A stretch of DNA of 64,000 bases. Source: Limnephilus marmoratus. Its lineage: Eukaryota > Arthropoda > Insecta > Trichoptera > Limnephilidae. A program made the translations under genes and the position numbers. Below, one piece after another: positions 11,297 to 24,123 of this stretch. Within the stretch, counting starts at the first letter, position 1; each line of letters opens with the position of its first letter. The notes beneath the pieces are model-generated. The model searched no databases and had not been told where the DNA came from. It was given only the letters and a program-made list of their open reading frames with translations. The stretch covers positions 58,942,665 to 59,006,664 of the forward strand of contig OU862906.1 in NCBI GenBank assembly GCA_917880885.1, written 5' to 3'.

Positions 11297-12313
11297 TCTT
11301 ATGTATAAAAATCTCGTGTCACGGTGTTTGTGGTCGCACTCTTCCGGAATGGCTTGACCGATGTTTATGATTTTTTTTGTATATTTGGTAGGTATGAGAA
11401 TAGGTTTTAAAGTATGTTTCGTAGATTATTCTAGGTGATAAGAGTGTCCCTATACAAAATTTGCAATTTTTTTTTGTATTTTTTTTTTCATTAAAAAATA
11501 TCTATAACCCCAAATTTTAACCCTCCTACCAACTAATTTTTGTATGAACAAATTTAACAGTCTTTCGTATTTCAAACAGAACGAAATTATTTGTGTTATT
11601 GAATGACAGATGGCGCTACGTCCGCCTCTCATCGAACTTTCATCCACACATGCGTAAGGCATTCACAAAAAGCGTCGCGTCATTTTGATATTTCATCCGG
11701 CATCACATTCTCGCGTGGGCAAACCATCGAGCTTATTTGTGTTGGCTAAAGACGATTAAATTTGTTTATGAATATTTTTATGTATATTTGGTAGGTATAA
11801 GAATATATCGTAAAGTATATTTCATTTCGCTAGGTTGTTAGGGTGGCCCTATCCAGAAAAAAATCTATTTTTTGACAATTTTCTTTTGAATTTCTTTTTA
11901 TACTCGTATTTGTCATCAAAAATACACATAACCCCAAATTTTCACCCTCCTACCCCTACCCTCCTATTTCTTAATCGCGACCATCACATTTTTAATCGCG
12001 ATTTTAGTATTTTTGTATGAACAAATTTAACCGTTGGCGTCGCGTCGCGCGTCGTTGGTATTTCAAACAGAACGAAATTATTTATATTGTTGAATGAAAG
12101 ATGGCGCTACATCCCCCTCATCTAACTATCATCTACTGATTGGTCGGTGGTTGAGTGGGCATAGCGCTAGGATCCCATCCGGGCGTCGCGTGTTCAATTC
12201 CTCGGCTGGCTAAGTCCTCCATCACAACACAAGCAACGTTTTCGGCTTTCTGTGGTGGTAGTAGGAGATTTTCAAACATTGTTGGGTTATTCGTAACCCG
12301 GGAATGTTTGTCT

Positions 12314-12401
<88 letters not shown>

Positions 12402-12430
12402 GGCAAAACGACGTTTGCTGGGTCAGCTAG
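11297..12430 (+). mobile_element. Non-autonomous Helitron
   Basis: The element starts with TC directly after an A (11296) and carries the insect Helitron-type head 'aatctcgtgtcacggtgttt' near 11320. It ends in CTAG followed by T (12427-12431), with a 5-bp-stem hairpin GCAAA-ACGACG-TTTGC at 12403-12418 and a 12-nt spacer to the end. These match the known Helitron rules: 5'-TC, 3'-CTRR, a subterminal hairpin, insertion between A and T, and no target duplication. No Rep/helicase gene is present. The interior holds two diverged copies of a segment of about 350 bp (11380-11665 and 11775-12135), with shared 'gtatatttggtaggtat' and 'ttcaaacagaacgaaatt'. A SINE occupies the 3' part. Confidence 0.85.
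12140..12398 (+). mobile_element. SINE-C, tRNA-derived, ending in 77 consecutive A
   Basis: An A-box-like 'tggttgagtgggcatag' and a B-box-like 'gtgttcaattcct' about 35-40 bp later give a tRNA-type Pol III promoter. A unique body of about 100 bp follows and then an A-run from 12322 to 12398. It lies inside the Helitron just before the terminal hairpin. I found no clear target duplication. The lysine-rich frame over the A tract is not a gene. Confidence 0.75.
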
Positions 12431-12431
12431 T

Positions 12432-12859
12432 TTTTTTATAAAAAATGTAATTCATTTGAAATGAGTAAAGTAATGAAAAATTTGTGATGAAAAGTGTAGT
12501 TAGTAAAGGTAAATAGATTAAATTTATAAATACATCTATTGAAGAAGAACACAAATATTTTCCAACATAAACTAATTTAATAATATTACCACCATAAGGT
12601 CAATGGAATATAATGTGAAAGACAAGTAGCATATCGAAATACAACATGGAACAAAGCACTAACAGTTACGGCAGTGATTTTGTGTTTCCATAAATAATAA
12701 ATTATCAATGTTTTGTTTTAGCTCAATCGTTTGGATATCGTGGAGGGATTGTCTCGGAGTTCCCTTTTTGTTGTTTGAGGACATTATCCAATGGTCACCA
12801 GTGCTAATGGTTTTAAATAAATAAACTAGAATATGGTTTCAAACATTCACTCCAAATAA
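12432..12859. other. Non-genic AT-rich DNA
   Basis: Nothing recognised; no frame of interest on either strand. Confidence 0.4.
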
Positions 12860-12864
12860 TAATA

Positions 12865-13225
12865 ATATAATATGTATATCTTTATTCAATGAAATTGGCA
12901 ACAATACAACTAAAAAAGAACATGTTCAATGTAGATTACAAATAGATTACATCCGTACAAAAAAATTAACAAGTAGAAAGTTATGTAAGATCGGTTACAC
13001 AGAAGTAGCATAATTATACAATATTTTTAGTTGTGCATAGTCTGCCTCACTAGGTGAACCTGTATTGAGACAGAATTTTTTGTAAATTGTTTCTCACAAT
13101 TTTATCTATGGTTTCTAAATATCAGCTTAATATTATTTTTAATTTTTGAAGAATGTTTTGGGGGTTATTAAATTTTGGAACATAATAAAATAAGTATCGA
13201 AATCTCTTGGAATGTGAAATATGGA
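12865..13225 (-). pseudogene. Possible LINE 3' end (minus strand)
   Basis: Read on the minus strand the sequence ends 'ttgaataaagatatacat' followed by ATT repeats, like a LINE 3'UTR with a polyadenylation-type signal. Upstream is a short broken frame containing 'LNTGSPSEADYAQLK'. The assignment rests on the tail style only. Confidence 0.3.
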
Positions 13226-13330
13226 ATAAAAAAACTAATCGGAAATGACTCCGAGAACTGAACATAGACTAAAAAAACTGATAGGAAATGACTCCGAGAA
13301 CTGAACATTGAACATATACTAAATGCCCAT
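13216..13330 (+). repeat. 46-bp repeat, cluster 1 (two units)
   Basis: Two units of 'cggaaatgactccgagaact' + 'gaacatagact' + an A-run, with a few substitutions. A second cluster lies at 13925-14055. Confidence 0.8.
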
Positions 13331-13924
13331 TTTGGCTGAGATTAATGGCGTTAGAACCAGAGAAAAATCACTTTTTCATTTTCAATAATGTTCTACTAAT
13401 CTTAGACAAAATGCTTTTATATTCAGAGTATAGTATAGTAGAGTATATTCAGAGCACGCAATTTACTTGATAAGAATTTTAATAATATAGACATATTCTC
13501 ATGTAATTTCAGTACCTTAAAAAAGTATGTCACAGCTAACATTAAATAATTTTTGACCGTTTTGCAAGATATCATTATTGCTGTGAATCCTTTCCAATTA
13601 CTTGCCATTCGACTTACTATTGTGTTCACTCTGAGTTGCAGGTATGTACATTATTATTATTGCTGTTGTAGTGAGAATTGATTTCTGACTCTGACTACTT
13701 TATGTATTGAAATTTAGTAAGCAGATTATTAGTTTATATTATGTTTTTATATCTTCTTTTTTTTACAATTTTCAAGGTAAAATTTTTGTTAACTTCTTAC
13801 GGGTACAGGACCCTTACTTTTTAATTATAATTTTAATTGTGTGAAAATCTGTTATTGGATATTATGTGATTATTAATGTTATTATTATAAATGTAAAACA
13901 TCTTTTGATTTTCCTTAATATATA

Positions 13925-14055
13925 AAATAAAAAAAAAACTGTTCGTAAATTACTCCGAGAACTGAACACAGACTAAAAAACAGATCGGAAATTACTCAGA
14001 GAACTGAACATAGACCAAAAAAACTGATCGGAAATGACTCCGAGAACTGAACATG
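13925..14055 (+). repeat. 46-bp repeat, cluster 2 (three units)
   Basis: Three units of the same repeat as 13216-13330, each with an A-run, 'actgatcggaaatgactcc' and 'gagaactgaacat'. The clusters are separated by about 600 bp of unrelated sequence. The function is unknown. Confidence 0.8.
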
Positions 14056-17000
14056 ATTTTGTCGACCTAAAAATTCTGAGAAACAACTCGAGATCATGCT
14101 GCTGACAACTACCAAAAGTCTCCTGCTACTGTCCACCGAATAAACTTCTGCAAGTGGCGGATGTATGGTGATATATAAAATGCTTTTAAATAAATGAAAA
14201 AAATCCACCATTATTAGTCTTAACCTTAGAAAGATAAAGATACGTCTTAAAGACGTACTGAAGTTTAAAAGTGTTAAAGTTATATTTAACATATTATCAT
14301 ACTCAAACAGTTTAAATGTAGTTATAAAACCAAAATAATTATAAAACATATATCGTAATTAAAAAAAAAAACTAAAATGCTGTAAACCAACTATAAACTA
14401 TTAAGTCTATACAAATCAACTATTTTAAATTAACAGTAATATTTTATTTTATGTCTAAATCGTATTTTTTATAGGCTATAAAAGTTTATATGCTAATCAA
14501 TCATTATAGTTTTTTGGTTCGCTAAATCCGAAGTCCGAAAGTTACATAAAAGAAAATGATACGTCTTTCGAACGTATGGAGTATGTATTTCTTCGTAATA
14601 ATTGTATTTACAGAGCTGCCCCGGGCAAACTCTGCCCGGCGGCCTTGGGACTCGCATCCGTCGCAAAGACGTAGATTACCTTTCTAGGGTTAAGGCGTGT
14701 AAAGAACTTAAATTTTGTCTGAGCATTCCTTTATTAATTTAATCTATACCTTAATGCATCTAAATTCAGAATGCTTTTGGTGAAAGATCGCGTTTGAAAA
14801 CGTTGCTGTATTTGGTGACCAAAATACAAGGTGCTTTCCAAATTTCCTCTTCCCCATTTTTTCATCTTCTCCTCTTCTTTCCCACTCTCTCACAACATAC
14901 CCTAATAGAGAACTCAAGTCCAATTTTTTAAATTTTTTTTAATGAATTCCTTTTAATGACCTTCTAACTCAAATAACTGCATTTTTTTATTTTTAGAGTT
15001 AGTTTTAATAGTTAAAATAATTGTCAAAGTTTCAATTTTTCAAGACCCCCCGAAAACCACCGTATGTATGGTGAATCGTGTGACGTCATCACTCATGGGA
15101 TCGGGCAATCAGCTGATCTACTGCCGCTATTTTGAATTCCGTTGTTCGAAGTATTCTCCCTAGAAATAGCATTAATATTTTTTTTGTGTAGTAGTTTTTG
15201 AATATTTTCAATAAGAGATAACTAATAAGAGATACCTTTATTTTTGAAACATTATTTAGGCCTAAATTATGTTTCAATAAACACAACTAAATCTCTATAA
15301 ACAGTATGTAAATAAACGGATAAATTAATACGATGGCTTGTGACATATCATACATTCCCATTCAATGACTTTACGGCGACGTCACGACACGTCTAACAGT
15401 GACGTCACCTTGACGGCGTGTTGTTTTCACGATCCGACTAAAAATGGACTTTTCAATATTTTTTTTAAAACTCTGCGTTTAATATTATTAAATAAAATTT
15501 ATATATTCAGAATCAGCGTTTATTGGTCTATATGAACATATTTTTTTAAAGCCAGAATATTTTTCATTGGTGTTCCTTATTGGGGATGCCTTAGTCCCAT
15601 TGATGAAAAATTAACCCATCATAATAATTCCAATTAATTTAAATGTATTGATTTTCCGTATGATTTAACGAACTCAACATGTTATTTTGAAGAAAGAATG
15701 TTTTACAAAACGGCAATATGTGGCTCCGAACCGTATACGATACCCGAGTAATAGTAGATACGATAAAACTTTTTGAATTCCGTCCTGACAATCTTCGTTC
15801 ATTCCGCATCCGTGCACCTTTGAACCCAATAATTAATCATATCCTTTTGACATTACCTCCATCAAATATGTTTCCTTAGTATTTAGCAGCTTTTCCGTGG
15901 CGGCCCGTCCTTTCCACCATCAATCACAAATTGAGATAAAACATTATAAAAGCTTATGCCACTTTGATGGAATAAATATGCAGCCTAGATTGTTAGTATT
16001 ATTTTTACTATTGCCAATCTAAAAAAAGTAACGTAATAAACGTGTTAAATTTATAAACAAAGTTTTGGGCAGGTACCTTTTTAAATAAAAAAAAAGACTT
16101 CATGTGTTTTATCGGGACAGAAGAACAGAGGGCTCAAGGGCTTTGTGCGTTCGGAAAGTTGGATATTTTCTTATTATCGATGCCACAAACTAACATTGCG
16201 TTTAGTGTTAGTTTGCGGCGGTTTAGTGTTAGTTTAAGAAGAAAGGTTTGTTTACAACTGACAATTTTCCGAACTTTTATTTGTGGCAAAGAAGCTGAAT
16301 TATTATATAGCTCTGGTGTCGATGTCGAATAAAATATTATATTTTCTTTAGGAAGCTGTTTCTTCGTAATTCTATTTGAAGCTGAAAGCTTGCTTTTTTA
16401 AAGTGTCAAGAGCATTATTTAGTTTTTATAATAATTGAAATTTAATAGTTTATACCTTAAATTAAATAAATAATAATACTGGCATTTGTTAGGGTTGCTG
16501 TCTATCCCGATATTCAAATACAAAAGAGATATGGTATGATGTCCGCGCAACTGTTGGTGGACACGACCTAATCAGAGTAGTTTGCATACGAAAAGCATTT
16601 GTGGAATCAGTCGATTTTATGAATTGCCCTGAAGGATAACAATTTGCGATAATTGCTTTATCGACTGTTAACTACGAACCAAAAGGTAGAAACCACAAAC
16701 CTGAAGAACATATATTTAAACAAACTGACAGCATTTTTTAAATTACCGAAAAACCTGACATTAAACAGTGTCATGCTTTGTGAAAAACAATCGCCATTAA
16801 TTAGTCCCCTGTTTTTCAAGCAGCACCCCTCTCTAACCGAACTACTGACATAAACACATTATTCTATGTAGGCATTGTGTTCCACGTAGGTCTTCCTAAG
16901 TCCTCCCTCTTAATACTTGATTTTTTTAAAAAGAGAATGTGTTAATCTTTCAATTACAAATACGGTAAGGGTGTCTCGTCAACATGTTTTAAGTACAAAC

Positions 17001-18127
17001 GGTCTGATTTATTGTTTTTATTCCCGATTGGATTTCTGATGCAATGAAAATAAATAACGCAATGAAAAGAAGGAAAGAAAATAACATTTTAGCACTAAGA
17101 TTATCACTTTATTATCCATTATTTAATTACATCATTTAGGCAGCACTGAACAATCCAACCATCAACTTAATAAATTATTTTAAAATAAATTTAAAAAAAA
17201 AAAAATTAGCTAGGGAAAATTTTCACAGCACCGAAATAAAATAATCGTTTCCAAGGAGAAACACATGCAATCTCATTCGTTTTGTAAGTACGTGGACGGT
17301 GTGCATTAATTACATCAACATCAACGCTTCATATACGGTCGTATCAAATTGTTAAAATTTCAATAAATAATAATGTAGCAAAAAAAGGACCACGTTGAAA
17401 AAACAGCATTTTATAGTTAACTTAAATTCCAAGCAATAATTATTTTGGGTCCAGCATTATTACACATTGCAGAGCGTTTATGATATTTGTTTTTACGTAG
17501 ACCTTTAGGGTATCGGTTGAAAAAAGTACTAATTCAGTATTTAAAATATGATTATTTTTATTGTCTATTGATTAAGAAATCCTCGTGTTTAAAATCGTTG
17601 AACAAAAATGAAAGAATTTATTCGCGCGAACAATCTTCAAAGCGAAATAAGTTTAGCATTGTAAATTTCCAAGCACTTTATCTGTCAAAGAGTCACCGGG
17701 ATCCCGTGTAATTCACATTTTCTGACTTAATGCAAATAGTTCAAAAGGTTAAAGAATTTAATATGAGAAATGGAGAAAACTCGTTCCGTTTTACCCATAA
17801 AGCGTACTAAGAATTTACTGCGTGCTATTTATGCTGATTTTAAAGTCAATTGTCAACATCCCGACAATTGGGGGCTCTTTGGGGCACGATTTAACAAAAC
17901 AAATGTTTAAAAATATTTTTTTTCGAAATCTTAAATTTTACCTGTCATTAATATTAATTTATTTACAAAAAAAACTGAGCAAACATATAAGAAAGCACTT
18001 CCACTTTCGTATGAACCTTGATGAAACCTGCATTAAATGATTAAATCTTTAAACTTCAAATCAAACACAAGGAAGTTTTTTTTTCTTTAAGCTATACCAG
18101 GAATAATTCTGTACCCTAAAGTCTAAA
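14056..18127. other. Non-genic DNA; TGACGTCA-type motifs at 15080-15410
   Basis: No gene seen. Between 15070 and 15450 four GACGTCA-type cores occur ('gtgacgtcatcac', 'gcgacgtcacgac', 'gtgacgtcacctt' and a related CACGAC site). They lie in a segment starting at a CCCCCC run near 15045 that could be an unclassified DNA transposon. Short frames at 16102-16332 and 17487-18040 have no recognised domain. Confidence 0.35.
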
Positions 18128-18288
18128 GACATCATCATCATCACTATTGGCTCTACAACCCCTGGTGGGTCTTGGCCTCCTCAAGAGTCTTCCTCCACTC
18201 ATCTCGATTTTGTGCCAGCTCTCTCCGGTTTGGAAGCTCCAAGATAGATATGTCTTTGAGGACGTTGTCGCTCCATCTAAACTCTAAA
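18128..18288 (-). pseudogene. LINE 3' fragment related to the copy at 2205-2690
   Basis: The reverse complement carries 'tggagcgacaacgtcctcaa', 'gagtggaggaagactcttga' and 'ggaggccaagac', matching the C-terminal end of the 2205-2690 element. It ends in a (GAT)n tail. It is heavily 5' truncated, and an extra base pair in the 'gacccacc' run shifts the frame. Confidence 0.8.
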
Positions 18289-18486
18289 GTATAAAGTCTT
18301 AAATATAAACCACATAAGTCCCTAGCTAAGTCTATAGCTATGTGTGGTTCGTCCTTTAAGGTACAGAATTGTTAAGTGTGAGACAATTGTTTTGCTTTTA
18401 AAATACATATTCTATGGAATAAGAAAAAAAACAAATAAAATTACTACGGTTGTTTAATAATTAAAGACTCTTCCCGGTTATGGTCG

Positions 18487-18786
18487 ATGCACTTGGTGAT
18501 CCGTGGCACTAGATCCTTGACTCACTTATCTCTACCTTTCCCTCTGCGTCCTAGTTGGTCTCCAAAGGTTTTCCGGCCAAATGTTGCTCCAGGTGAAGAA
18601 AAAAAAGTAATCGATGTCATTGATTGCATTTTTGATACCTGGTTAGGTTCTGAACCCTTGTTTCAGCCCAAAAAACTTGGCTGGAAAAACCGAAAAAAGA
18701 GATCTGAGCGCTTTCCGTACGATTTTGCTCTTCAGCATGTTGGAACCCAACGAGCATGCATTTTGCATACGTCATTTTTCCCTTAA
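18487..18786 (+). other. Unrecognised 99-codon open frame
   Basis: The frame encodes a basic peptide with 'SWSPKVFRPNVAPGEEKK' in its middle and 'GWKNRKKRSERFPYD' further on. I do not recognise the product. No splice sites or promoter could be tied to it, and the start codon is simply the first ATG. It could be a chance frame, a single exon or a decayed transposon piece. Confidence 0.2.
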
Positions 18787-19029
18787 AATCATTTGCTTAG
18801 TAGACTAATTGACATCTGGGATCAAAATTGCGATCTTACGAACTGGGGCTCTGAGTTGAGAAAGCGAATAATTGCGGATTCATCAGCGGAGCGTCGATCG
18901 CAAACGGACGCAAAGATAGCACTGAATCAGCTACTAAGCCGGATCACAGCTCGTTTTTAGGGGAAAGTCTGAGCTACACGCTAATTCCACCATATTTTGA
19001 GAAATAATATCCACGACGTCGAAAATAAG

Positions 19030-20005
19030 GAACGGTCTTTAATTTAAATTCCTCAAAACAATACATCTTTTCCTAAACATAAGAAACATATACAAACTAA
19101 AACAAATGAAAACAGTATATTTTGCACTCTGCCAATCTATAATAGATGATGGAATCATTGTTTGGGGAGGAGCAACAAACTCAGCTATTGTTCATTTGGA
19201 AACCACACAGAGAACCATCTTCACAAAAACGGCGCTCTATAAATTGTCCAATTATTATTATTATTATTATAAAGGTTATACTAAAAAAACACAGAATGAC
19301 TGACACAGACCAAATATTCAGCATGTTCGACGGACTTGATATACGACAATTATACATAAAAACACTTCTTAACTATATCTTTGAACAAAAACACAAACTC
19401 CAACAAACACAAACCATTAATAGACCAGTTAGACAAGCATACATACAAAACTTAAAAACACCGACGATAAACACAAGCTTTGGACAAAGACATCACAAAT
19501 ACCAGGCAATAAAAGCATTCAACCATCTTTCACTCGATTTAAAAAAAGAAGAAAACAAAATACTTTTCACACTCAAAATTAAAAGATGGATTAAAGAACA
19601 AAAAAAGGCAACTTTACAAAAAAATCACAACATAAAAAAATAAAAACACATAGACATAAATAACATTGCAATACCCACTAATATATAAAACCCTTTTAAT
19701 TTCACTATCGGTTTATATGTATCTATCCTATTTACATATTTTTATTTTATTGTTTAATTTTAGTGTTATTTTACTTTGCTCTATTTTACTTTCTTTTAAT
19801 TCTCATATGTTAGTATTGAGTTTCTTTTTTCTTTAGTTTTTATTTTATATGTATCTTAAATTAAAAAAAAAAAAAATCATATCAAACTGTAAAATCAGGT
19901 CCTCAGCACGGGTAAAGTACCCAGTGAGGCCCACATTAGTCAAATATGTAACACACATGTATAAATCAGGTGAATCAAATAAAAAAAATAAAAATAAAAA
20001 TAAAT
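19030..20005 (+). pseudogene. 5'-truncated LINE: ORF2 C-terminus and 3'UTR
   Basis: The reading 'LCQSIIDDGIIVWGGAT' followed by 'LETTQRTIF' is the post-RT 'thumb' region of Jockey/CR1-type LINEs. The frame then shifts within a run of ATT repeats (19250-19270). It continues through 'FDGLDIRQLYIKTLLNYIFE' and a lysine-rich C-terminus to a stop at 19641. The 3'UTR ends in A-rich AAAAT repeats near 20003. The EN and the RT catalytic motifs are absent. Confidence 0.8.
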
Positions 20006-20044
20006 TCTTGGACAACCAGATCAAGAAGTTTTTAATCTGGTGAT

Positions 20045-21757
20045 GAAGTCGATTATACGTATAAAAATATAATTAGTTTTAAAATGTTATACCTACACAA
20101 ATCATTCATAATAAATCAGTAATTATTGGAATCAGTCATTATTACTGTATTAACTAATTAGTAACTTATCGTATTTTATCCAGCTATGCCCGAAATCAGT
20201 TTGTTTGTAAATTTGAAAGTGGATTGCTTAAAGTTTCAAAACCAATCAATACTAAAATTCTTCATGTTTATTATCTCATATTTTATAAAAAAAACTATTT
20301 AATCAACTACCCAGATTGTACCTACTTGTGAAAATTGCATAAAAAACTTAAAATTTGTTATAAATTTCATAAAAATAAATAACAAAATAAGCTAACAGTG
20401 AAACAAAAACTCGTTACAGACCCTCCAACCATGGTAGCGATATTACCATGAAGCTCTTGGTGCTGTTTATCCCCGAAAAAACATACCCATCACGTCAGAT
20501 AAAACTTTTATCACCATCAATCCTAAGAAGACAAAGTATTTCCCATGCGAACGATAGCTTCAAATAAAATGATCGTCGGGATCCATGGTACTATCAGTTC
20601 ACGGAGATAAAGGTAGCGTTGTTTTTATTTTTCGACTTCTTTTGCACACGTAACACAGAAAGTTTGGTCAATTCTAACGTATAAATTATATTTATTATCT
20701 TGGAGAATATTCAGAGAAGTTTCTAAATGTTGAAATGTATCGAAGAAGAGCAAAACATTTAAAGAAACTGTTTAAGCGTATCAACACGCACTGCTTACAC
20801 CGGTACGATGACGATAAATACTTCTCATTGTGACATGTGAGATGCTGATAAATGCAATAAATGGGAGAAATTATTATTAATAACAATAAATATTAATCAT
20901 TTATTTGTTAATCTCTTTTTGTGCTGATACTGAAAATAAGGATAAATTAGAAAATTACTTCTTAGTAACTCAGGCTTTAAGTTCTGGCGTTCTGAAAATT
21001 GTTCAGCTTTTTCTTTCTGTATTTTCCTTATTTCCCAAAAAAAGATTTGTAGCTGATAATTTTGGTGTCTCCACCATTCATTATATGCCTTAATTATTGC
21101 ATTAATGCCTGAATATTATTTCTCCAAAAGGGTGTTGAATTGAATGCAAATCTGAATAGTCAAAAAAAGTCCACCAATAGCAGTTCATACGGGGCCTATT
21201 GACACGTTTGGTTCACGACAATCGTGATACAAACAAGCAATATTTTTATTTATCCATGTGAAATACGATTATCGGGGTTACCTGTGTCGAGAAAGACGTA
21301 AATATAAATGATATTTTGCATTAAATTCATACCTAAAGTTATCAAAATGTTACTGTTTTGTATTATATTACATATTTTTTAATTTCTGGAAAATGTTTTT
21401 GTTTATTTAAGAGTTCTGTTGTTGCAAATCTGTAAAAACAACAAAAATACTAGGAATCATTAAAACAAACAAAGATTCCACAATTAAATTCCAATATTTG
21501 CGCTTTATAATTATAAAAAAGAATATTGTTTTGATGCCTCACAAATAAGTTTAAAAAATGTGTTTTCACAAGAGAGCTTTACATATTTTTTACAAAAAAA
21601 TCATTGATTCAGCTAAACTATGTCCACCCACGTGAACATACTTGAAGTCAGAATTAAGCATTTTACAGATGAAATAATTTTCATATTTATCTCGCATGTT
21701 TATTTATAAATATGATAATTCGGGGAAGAACATTTGATGAGAATGATAAATTGTGTT
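20045..21757. other. Non-genic AT-rich DNA
   Basis: Nothing supportable on either strand. Confidence 0.4.
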
Positions 21758-22990
21758 AGTCATGTGGGGTAACCGTATGCAGTGGGTAAGTGTACGCGGC
21801 GATGTTTGCGACAAATTTTTGGATGATTCACCTTCGCATGTTCCTCGATTCTATAGTACTTTAAGTCGAATTGAATCAGGTCGTGTGTGTACAATGAGCC
21901 ATACATAGAAAATACAAATTACGGGAAATAACTTTTTTTATCATGGTTTTCTCATCTGTTTTGTCTCTGTTACCGATGGGTGCTATTGCGTAATGAATTG
22001 TGGTAGAACGGTGTGGTCCATGACCATTTTTAGTAAAATATTGTTAGTTTCACGAGAGCAAAGAAGTATTTACCAAACATATAACGATTTAACTTAATGT
22101 TTACTTTATTTGTTCGTTTTGGGGTAAGCGTACGCAGTATTTTGGGTATACGCATTTACCGCTGTACGTGAAAGTGGTTTTAAACGTATTCATATTTCAT
22201 ATCATGTTAATATTATCTCATGTTTCTATGTCGCGGGTAAAACAGCATCCGGATATGTCAGTTTATTTATTTGTTAATTACATGCCCTAATGGTCTTTTA
22301 CACTCAAGTTTGTAAGTTATAGTTTATAATTATCATATTTAAAAAAAAAAAACTTTTTTTTCTATGTTCTAGCCATAAAACTGGCACACTTCACTTTATT
22401 TTACCATTTTACTTTTACTTTACTTTCATTTCACTTTTATTTTACTTTTACTTGCTTATCTAGTTCTTAACTATATAACTTAATAATTGTCGACTTTTTA
22501 ATTATTATTATTTATGCATGATGTGAACATTAGTTATTGGTTTATAACTAAGTTATTATTTTTTTTAGTTGCCTTTAATGCATGTAATGTTATTAACCTG
22601 TAAATACTTCAAAACAAAAACAATAAAGAAAATTTAATACAATGAAATAAAATGTAATAACAAATGCATATAATTAAAAAAAAATACTTTGGTAAAAATG
22701 ATAATTCGGGGAATTGCACTTAAGAGCAGATTGATAACACAATGCGCACAACATTTACACTACGGTATGCGAATGCTTATCCTGCATAAGGTTCAAGTGT
22801 ACGCAATCAACATGCATGTAAACTTTTTAAAACAACTTTTAGACTTATGAACCGTGTGAGGTTTTGTGTTTTGGAATATCGACATATACTCATCTTAGTA
22901 AACCAAAAAAAATAGAATAAAACATCTGATAAATTTTAATGCAAGAATCTTAATATAAAATCTTAATGAGTACGGTTACCCCACGTGACT
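21758..22990. mobile_element. 1.23-kb element with 20-bp terminal inverted repeats
   Basis: The left end AGTCATGTGGGGTAACCGTA (21758-21777) and the reverse complement of the right end AGTCACGTGGGGTAACCGTA (22971-22990) differ at one base. The interior repeats 'gtaagtgtacgc', 'gtaagcgtacgcagt' and 'aagtgtacgcaat', echoing the termini. No transposase frame is visible, so it would be non-autonomous. A target duplication could not be identified. Confidence 0.6.
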
Positions 22991-23880
22991 CTACAGTATT
23001 GTTCTTCTCAAAAGGTAAAATGATACCTAGCGGATAATCTCAAAGTGATTTTAAAATACGTATGAGAATTACTTAATCAGGTAGTTTAAGTATAATTTAT
23101 TAACGTTAGCATTTCGCCTCCTTCAGGTAAACTTCTCTAAAAAATCATGTAAATGAAAAAATACTCAATTATTTTACTTGTAATCATTAAAAACATATTT
23201 ATGAGAGAACCTATCTTCAGTTCAAGTACAAAATATAGCTAGGGGTTACAATTTTTTTTTTAAATTGTATTCGATATCTTTTTTATTAATTTAGTTCCCA
23301 CTACTATGAACCAACTCCCTTACAAAAGCATTGAATTGCTACAAAAAGGATATTATTTTATTTAGATTTACCCAAAACAGTACAAGGCTGTAAGAAACTC
23401 TACAGTGATATTGAATCAACCCTTAGAGAGGACAAATGAAATAAAAGTCCTACACACCCTCATTGATAGCCTTAGCTGATTTAGCACCGTGTCGTTCCAA
23501 TTGTACTTAACCGACAAACTGTACTTTATGACACTTTAGAGTCCACGAAATTCCTCTGTAGAGACTATATTCCTTTGACGAGAACAAGGTTGTAAAAAAT
23601 ACAAAATTATTCGTATTATTGAGATTCCCCGACGTATCATTTGTATAAATAAGGTTCAACGCTGTTAAATATCCATTTATTAGTGGCTGTGGGTTCATAG
23701 GTAGATTAGGCAGATGAGGAATTCTTCAACATTACATGTTAAAAAATATTTTCATAACGCAAAATTTTGAAACAATAAAAATAATATTGTGAAAATATAA
23801 AGTTAATTACCTAGGTAATACTTGCGCAGACCCGTGAAAAATCACATATCTTTTTAAATCAAAGTAAAAATAAATATACA
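22991..23880. other. Non-genic AT-rich DNA
   Basis: No gene or repeat recognised. Confidence 0.4.
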
Positions 23881-23884
23881 TTTT

Positions 23885-23975
23885 ATTAAAAGATGGTCAC
23901 GGTCGAGAATCGAACCCCGATCAACTATACTAACCATAATATCACCAACTACTGTCAGAAGGCGGCATAAATAAT
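23885..23975 (-). pseudogene. Degenerate tRNA-like / SINE head
   Basis: Minus strand: a good B box 'cggggttcgattctcg' preceded by 'atggttagtatagttg', which resembles an A box but is too close for an intact tRNA. Probably a decayed tRNA-derived SINE head. Confidence 0.4.
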
Positions 23976-24123
23976 TCATTAAATTATTAATATAAAAAAA
24001 TATGTGAATATTTTTTTTATGTTACATACAAGTATCAACTACATCAAATCACAACCGAAATCAAATTATTTTGAAATGATTTTTTTAAATTTAAATAGTG
24101 TAGATATTTTTAAAATACAAAAT

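Noticed and set aside
12195..12260. An 11-bp 'aagcaacgttt' shared between SINE-C and SINE-B
   Set aside because: It lies in opposite orientation relative to the two SINE senses and is too short to show common descent.
12155..12430. 91-codon frame ending in a long polylysine stretch
   Set aside because: It is the translation of the SINE and its A tail, not a protein gene.
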